Assembly: GCA_002373595.1 (NCBI GenBank)
Contig: DFKT01000075.1
Coordinates: 1-6,620, forward strand
Origin: Lachnospiraceae bacterium UBA3638
Lineage (GTDB): Bacteria; Bacillota; Clostridia; Lachnospirales; Lachnospiraceae
Direction: 5' to 3'
DNA length: 6,620 bases
Both the position numbers and the translations under genes were made by a program. The notes below the pieces were generated by a model. It ran no database searches, had not been told where the DNA came from, and saw only the letters and a program-made list of their open reading frames with translations. The stretch's first letter is position 1, and every line of letters begins with the position of its first letter. Positions 6,206 to 6,620 of this stretch are shown here, one piece after another.

Positions 6206-6242
6206 TAAACACAGGCCCTGAATTATGGTAAAATCACAGGGT
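6206..6242 (+). promoter_or_regulatory. Extended -10 promoter directly in front of the rsmF-like gene
   Basis: TAAACA (6206-6211, 4 of 6 matches to the -35 consensus), a 17-nt spacer, then TGG-TAAAAT, an extended -10 with the hexamer at 6229-6234. Transcription is expected near 6241, only about 2 nt before the ATG at 6243, so the mRNA would be nearly leaderless. CACAGG occurs at 6210-6215 and again at 6235-6240, and CCCTG (6216-6220) is inverted relative to CAGGG (6237-6241), bracketing the -10. These short repeats may be chance. Confidence 0.5.
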
Positions 6243-6620
6243 ATGTTGCCCGCAGATTTTAAAGAAAACATGAAGACGCTCCTCGGGGAGGATTTCGATG
6301 CTTTTGAGAAAAGCTATTCGGATCTGCCCTTTAGAGGTCTGCGCGTAAATACGCTGAAAAAGGCAGGCTCCCCGAGGGACGGCGATGCAGCCGATATCCC
6401 GCATGATCCGTTTGAGCCTGAAGCGTACGATCCTTTTGAACCCGATGAGCTAAGGAAAAAAGAGCCCGTCGAGTGGGCTGACGATACATACTACTTCGGT
6501 GAGGATGAATACCCGGGGAGAAATCCCCTCCACGAAACCGGAGCATATTATATACAGGAGCCGAGCGCAGCGGGACCTGCAGCGATGCTGATGCGTCATG
6601 CTGCGGAATGTGGGATTACA
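6243..6620 (+). CDS. rsmF: RsmF-like RNA (cytosine-5-)-methyltransferase, N-terminal 126 aa (partial)
   Basis: The start of a NOL1/NOP2/Sun-family, SAM-dependent enzyme that methylates cytosine C5 in RNA (16S rRNA for RsmF). Recognised from MLPADFKENMKTLLGEDF, the GLRVNTLK motif (32-39) and AYYIQEPSAAGPAAML (101-116), which leads into the SAM-binding domain. That domain and the catalytic cysteines lie beyond the right edge. There is no NusB-like N-terminal domain, so it looks like RsmF/YebU rather than RsmB. The ATG at 6243 is preferred because the family's LPxxF...M...LLG pattern begins right after it; Met10 would delete it. No Shine-Dalgarno fits, and a promoter abuts the start. Between GLRVNTLK and the conserved EPSA block is an acidic, proline-rich stretch with a near-repeat, DPFEPE/DPFEPD (55-60 and 63-68). 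Which RNA base it modifies cannot be told from this fragment. Confidence 0.82.
   Translation, partial: MLPADFKENMKTLLGEDFDAFEKSYSDLPFRGLRVNTLKKAGSPRDGDAADIPHDPFEPEAYDPFEPDELRKKEPVEWADDTYYFGEDEYPGRNPLHETGAYYIQEPSAAGPAAMLMRHAAECGIT

Noticed and set aside
6331..6546. 71-codon minus-strand open frame near the right edge
   Set aside because: It is opposite the rsmF-like gene, whose plus-strand reading shows conserved family motifs.
1..6620. CRISPR array, insertion sequence, prophage or tRNA gene
   Set aside because: Looked for by eye; no regularly spaced repeats, transposase or integrase motifs, or cloverleaf sequence were recognised on either strand.

Overview
The window reads as an ordinary chromosomal stretch from a Gram-positive anaerobe of the Clostridia, perhaps a gut or rumen Lachnospiraceae/Oscillospirales relative. 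This is inferred from strong AAAGGAG-type Shine-Dalgarno sites, tight collinear gene packing, a DUF624 (YesL) membrane protein, a UgpC/MsmX-type sugar ABC ATPase, and a MetRS with a HIGN active-site signature. No mobile element, CRISPR array, tRNA or rRNA was seen.

Layout. Seven genes lie on the minus strand and one on the plus strand. From the right: an rsmF-like RNA cytosine methyltransferase starts at 6243 on the plus strand and runs off the right edge. It diverges from trxA (thioredoxin, true start 6131), which is followed 42 nt later by metG (methionyl-tRNA synthetase, 551 aa). After a 47-nt gap holding a promoter come four packed genes: an alpha/beta hydrolase of the monoacylglycerol-lipase type, a GNAT acetyltransferase (31-nt overlap), a DUF624 membrane protein (6-nt gap), and a membrane-anchored diguanylate cyclase (17-nt overlap). 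A 196-nt AT-rich spacer with several small inverted repeats then precedes the 5' part of a sugar-transporter ATPase, which leaves at the left edge.

How the genes might work together. The trxA-metG pair is housekeeping. The four-gene hydrolase/GNAT/DUF624/GGDEF block is so tightly spaced that it is probably one mRNA with translational coupling. It would link an extracellular sensor and c-di-GMP output to a DUF624 protein, a family often found beside carbohydrate ABC transporters, and a sugar-transporter ATPase lies just downstream. Any shared pathway is inference.

Most unusual signal. Two genes (the hydrolase and rsmF) have an extended -10 promoter (TGnTATAAT-like) ending only 7-8 nt before the ATG and no usable Shine-Dalgarno. 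This predicts leaderless or near-leaderless mRNAs beside neighbours with textbook Shine-Dalgarno sites. MetRS also lacks the C-terminal tRNA-binding/dimerization domain. I see no convincing evidence of a wholly new biological system here.
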